DNA of 64,000 nt from Diphasiastrum complanatum (lineage: Eukaryota > Streptophyta > Lycopodiopsida > Lycopodiales > Lycopodiaceae). The notes beneath the pieces are model-generated. The model ran no database searches, was not told the DNA's origin, and saw only the letters and a list, made by a program, of their open reading frames with translations. The position numbers and the translations under genes were made by a program. This document shows positions 62,401-64,000 of the stretch, piece after piece (position 1 is the stretch's first letter; every line of letters starts with the position of its first letter). The stretch is from contig CM055100.1 of assembly GCA_029204225.1 (NCBI GenBank), forward strand, positions 47,843,666-47,907,665, given 5' to 3'.

Positions 62401-63739
62401 CACGTGGTAGAGGTGGGACACATGCCACAGATTATACCGCGAGACGGGCAGGGCACACAGGGGGGGCCAGTGGCATACCTTCTTATGTTGATATGATGGA
62501 GGAGGCTCTTGATAGGGGGCAAAGTGATTTGGGTTTACCTTTCGCAGCTGCTTGGATGCGTGCATCACAGAGCCATAGGCATTTCTATGACAGCACACCA
62601 GAGGAGTCACCAGATGACTTTGATTGTACCGATTGGGAGGCCATGCAGAGTCCGCATGGTGCATAGGATGAGGCACGGGATGATCCAGAGGATGGTGCAC
62701 ATGATGAGTCCCAGAGCCCAAAGCATTTGTATTCGGATGCCCAGCTGGACGACTTGATTGCAGACTTGGATTCAGAGGCCCAGCAGATGCCGAGTGTCAG
62801 GGCGCCCCCATCCTCTCTAGCCAGCATGCCCTACACAGAGTCTCAGCCAGAGCAGCTACACGAGGTGCCTGCAGTTCCTCCAGTTCCTCAGAGGGTGTAT
62901 GTGCACCGCACAGCACCTCCAGTGCCACCGATACCGTTGAGGCCTACAGCCCCTTCATCGCCATCCACTTTTGCAGCAGCCGGTCTCCATGGCAGGCCAC
63001 CATCTGTGCCCAGATCTTCTCTTGCAGCGCCCACATCTACAGACGCTCCTCCAGTGGCAGCACCCACAGCACATCCTCCTCCATTGGAAGCACCCACGGC
63101 ACCGACTCCTTTGGCAGCACCCACAGCATCGGCTCCTTTGGCAGCACCCAGGATGTACCAGTACCGTCCACCGCAACGCCCCTTTCAATACTTATCGCCG
63201 CTGTACTTGCCTCCTGCAGGGACGGCCCCTCCACATCCAGTTCCTCCACCAGCAGCAGGCTCACGGGCACACACTCCTCGGACCTATCCTCCACTATCAG
63301 CTGCACAGGGACACCCATCTTTGGCTACTCTATCCCAGTCGGCCGCAGCTTGGCCCCAACCTAGTCAGCCAGGTGATCTGCATGGGGGTGATGAGGCATT
63401 GACGGCTCCCCTCGTCCGTAAGAGGCCAGGAAGGCCCAAGAGTGCACCAAACAAGAAAGGCAGGGCACAGAAACTACCAGGGAAGAAAGGACAACCTCGC
63501 AGGGCTCCAGTTGCTGGTAGAGGTGCAGTATTACAGCCAACTGCAGCAGATGTTGTTGGTTTAGCCTCTACTTGGGGGCTGATGCAGAGGCAGATTGGGA
63601 GGATGAGGATGACGAGTCTTCCCCCTCGGATACACAACCCATGCCAGTACCAGACAGGCATAGATATCAGTTGCAAGAGTCAGCTCGGGGCCCTGAGTTG
63701 TCTCCGGAGCTATCATCAGAGTTTGAGGCAGAGCATTGA
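59408..63739 (+). pseudogene. hAT-family transposase with BED zinc finger and AT-hook tail, several lesions
   Basis: Start ATG at 59408 (MVHSNLADLWDEVD). Exons 59408-61287, 61402-61747, 61840-62001 and 62104-63739. Domains in order: BED zinc finger (VRCRYCLTEFVATLTRLKGH), a proline-rich linker, LIYELNLPFAITDSEPFRRA, DUF659 (GCSIMSDGWTDVRRRPILNI, VVTDNATNCIQMG, CAAHGINLLMGDIG), PAPTRFAFDLV, and the C-terminal dimerisation motif CERNWSTWALIHTRRRNRL. A long tail unusual for hAT follows: repeated AAPT/PP, an AT-hook VRKRPGRPKS, and an acidic end (EADWEDEDDESS). Lesions: stop at 60437-60439, shifts near 60500, at a run of nine G (60655-60663), near 60945, in a GA-run near 62215 and at a G-run near 63573. 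GC is much higher than in the surroundings. Confidence 0.8.
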
Positions 63740-64000
63740 TTGTAGCTCTTTCATTTTATTTTCAGCAGTTTGATATCATATTCCATGTTTGGCGACCAGA
63801 TGGTCGAACACTGTACTCAGACCATTTTTCATATTATATTTAGTGTTGGACATATTCTATTCATTGCACAATGTGTATTTGTCAATTTGTAATTGTGATG
63901 TTCTACTTGCAGTTTTACTTCAAATCGTGTGTGCGTGTTTTCAATTAGTTTTCACTACAGAGATTGAGAGCATATGCAAAACACATAAATACAACCCCCC
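63740..64000. other. 3' flank of the hAT gene
   Basis: AT-rich and non-coding. The right terminal repeat of the hAT element is expected here or beyond the window; none was recognised. Confidence 0.4.

Noticed and set aside
62971-63402. Overlapping frames in the hAT tail on both strands
   Set aside because: Shadows of the Pro/Ala-rich repeat coding. Only the frame with the AT-hook continues the transposase.

Overview
This window is nuclear DNA from a land plant. It carries two multi-exon plant genes with canonical GT-AG introns: a crooked-neck type splicing factor and a plant-family O-fucosyltransferase. The rest is densely nested Ty1/copia, Ty3/gypsy and hAT transposable elements. Several LTR elements carry a primer-binding site matching plant initiator tRNA-Met (TGGTATCAGAG). 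The low-GC, repeat-swollen layout suggests a large genome (fern, lycophyte, bryophyte or gymnosperm grade). The species cannot be named from the sequence.

Layout: 24-10142 (-) is the crooked-neck gene in seven exons, with several apparent single-base losses. 10.2-12.9 kb is its promoter side and quiet intergenic DNA. 13-37.7 kb is a nest of copia elements (called A, B, C and D here), several of them split with their halves in opposite orientation. 37.9-46 kb is an LTR copy, a minisatellite and unrecognised DNA. 46054-57653 (-) is the O-fucosyltransferase, whose 8.4-kb first intron holds a decayed gypsy element and an antisense hAT relic. 58.6-63.7 kb is a copia fragment and a GC-rich hAT transposase gene.

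The most unusual part is 15.7-22.9 kb, inside the copia nest. Four non-retroviral, intron-containing genes lie together: a transposase-like fragment (+), an intact 479-residue protein with a CPYC-KKC zinc-binding cluster (-), a centromeric-H3-like histone fold fused to a Ulp1/SENP-type (C48) cysteine protease (+), and a BAH-like protein (-). The middle two are divergent from a shared 835-bp region holding eight CACGTG palindromes. The block ends at a 32-bp repeat that sits exactly at an insertion point in copia C. A second copy of that repeat lies at the matching insertion point in the other half of copia C. I read this as the remains of a large DNA transposon that carries its own chromatin toolkit: histone variant, SUMO/Ulp protease and BAH reader. 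I know of no described element with that gene set, but no database search was possible.

The split copia elements give internal proof of the rearrangements. Copia A's halves abut a B-type LTR at both ends with a matching 5-bp duplication. Copia C's halves abut the 32-bp repeat with a 2-bp duplication. Undoing one inversion between about 25.0 and 29.4 kb restores copia A around B.
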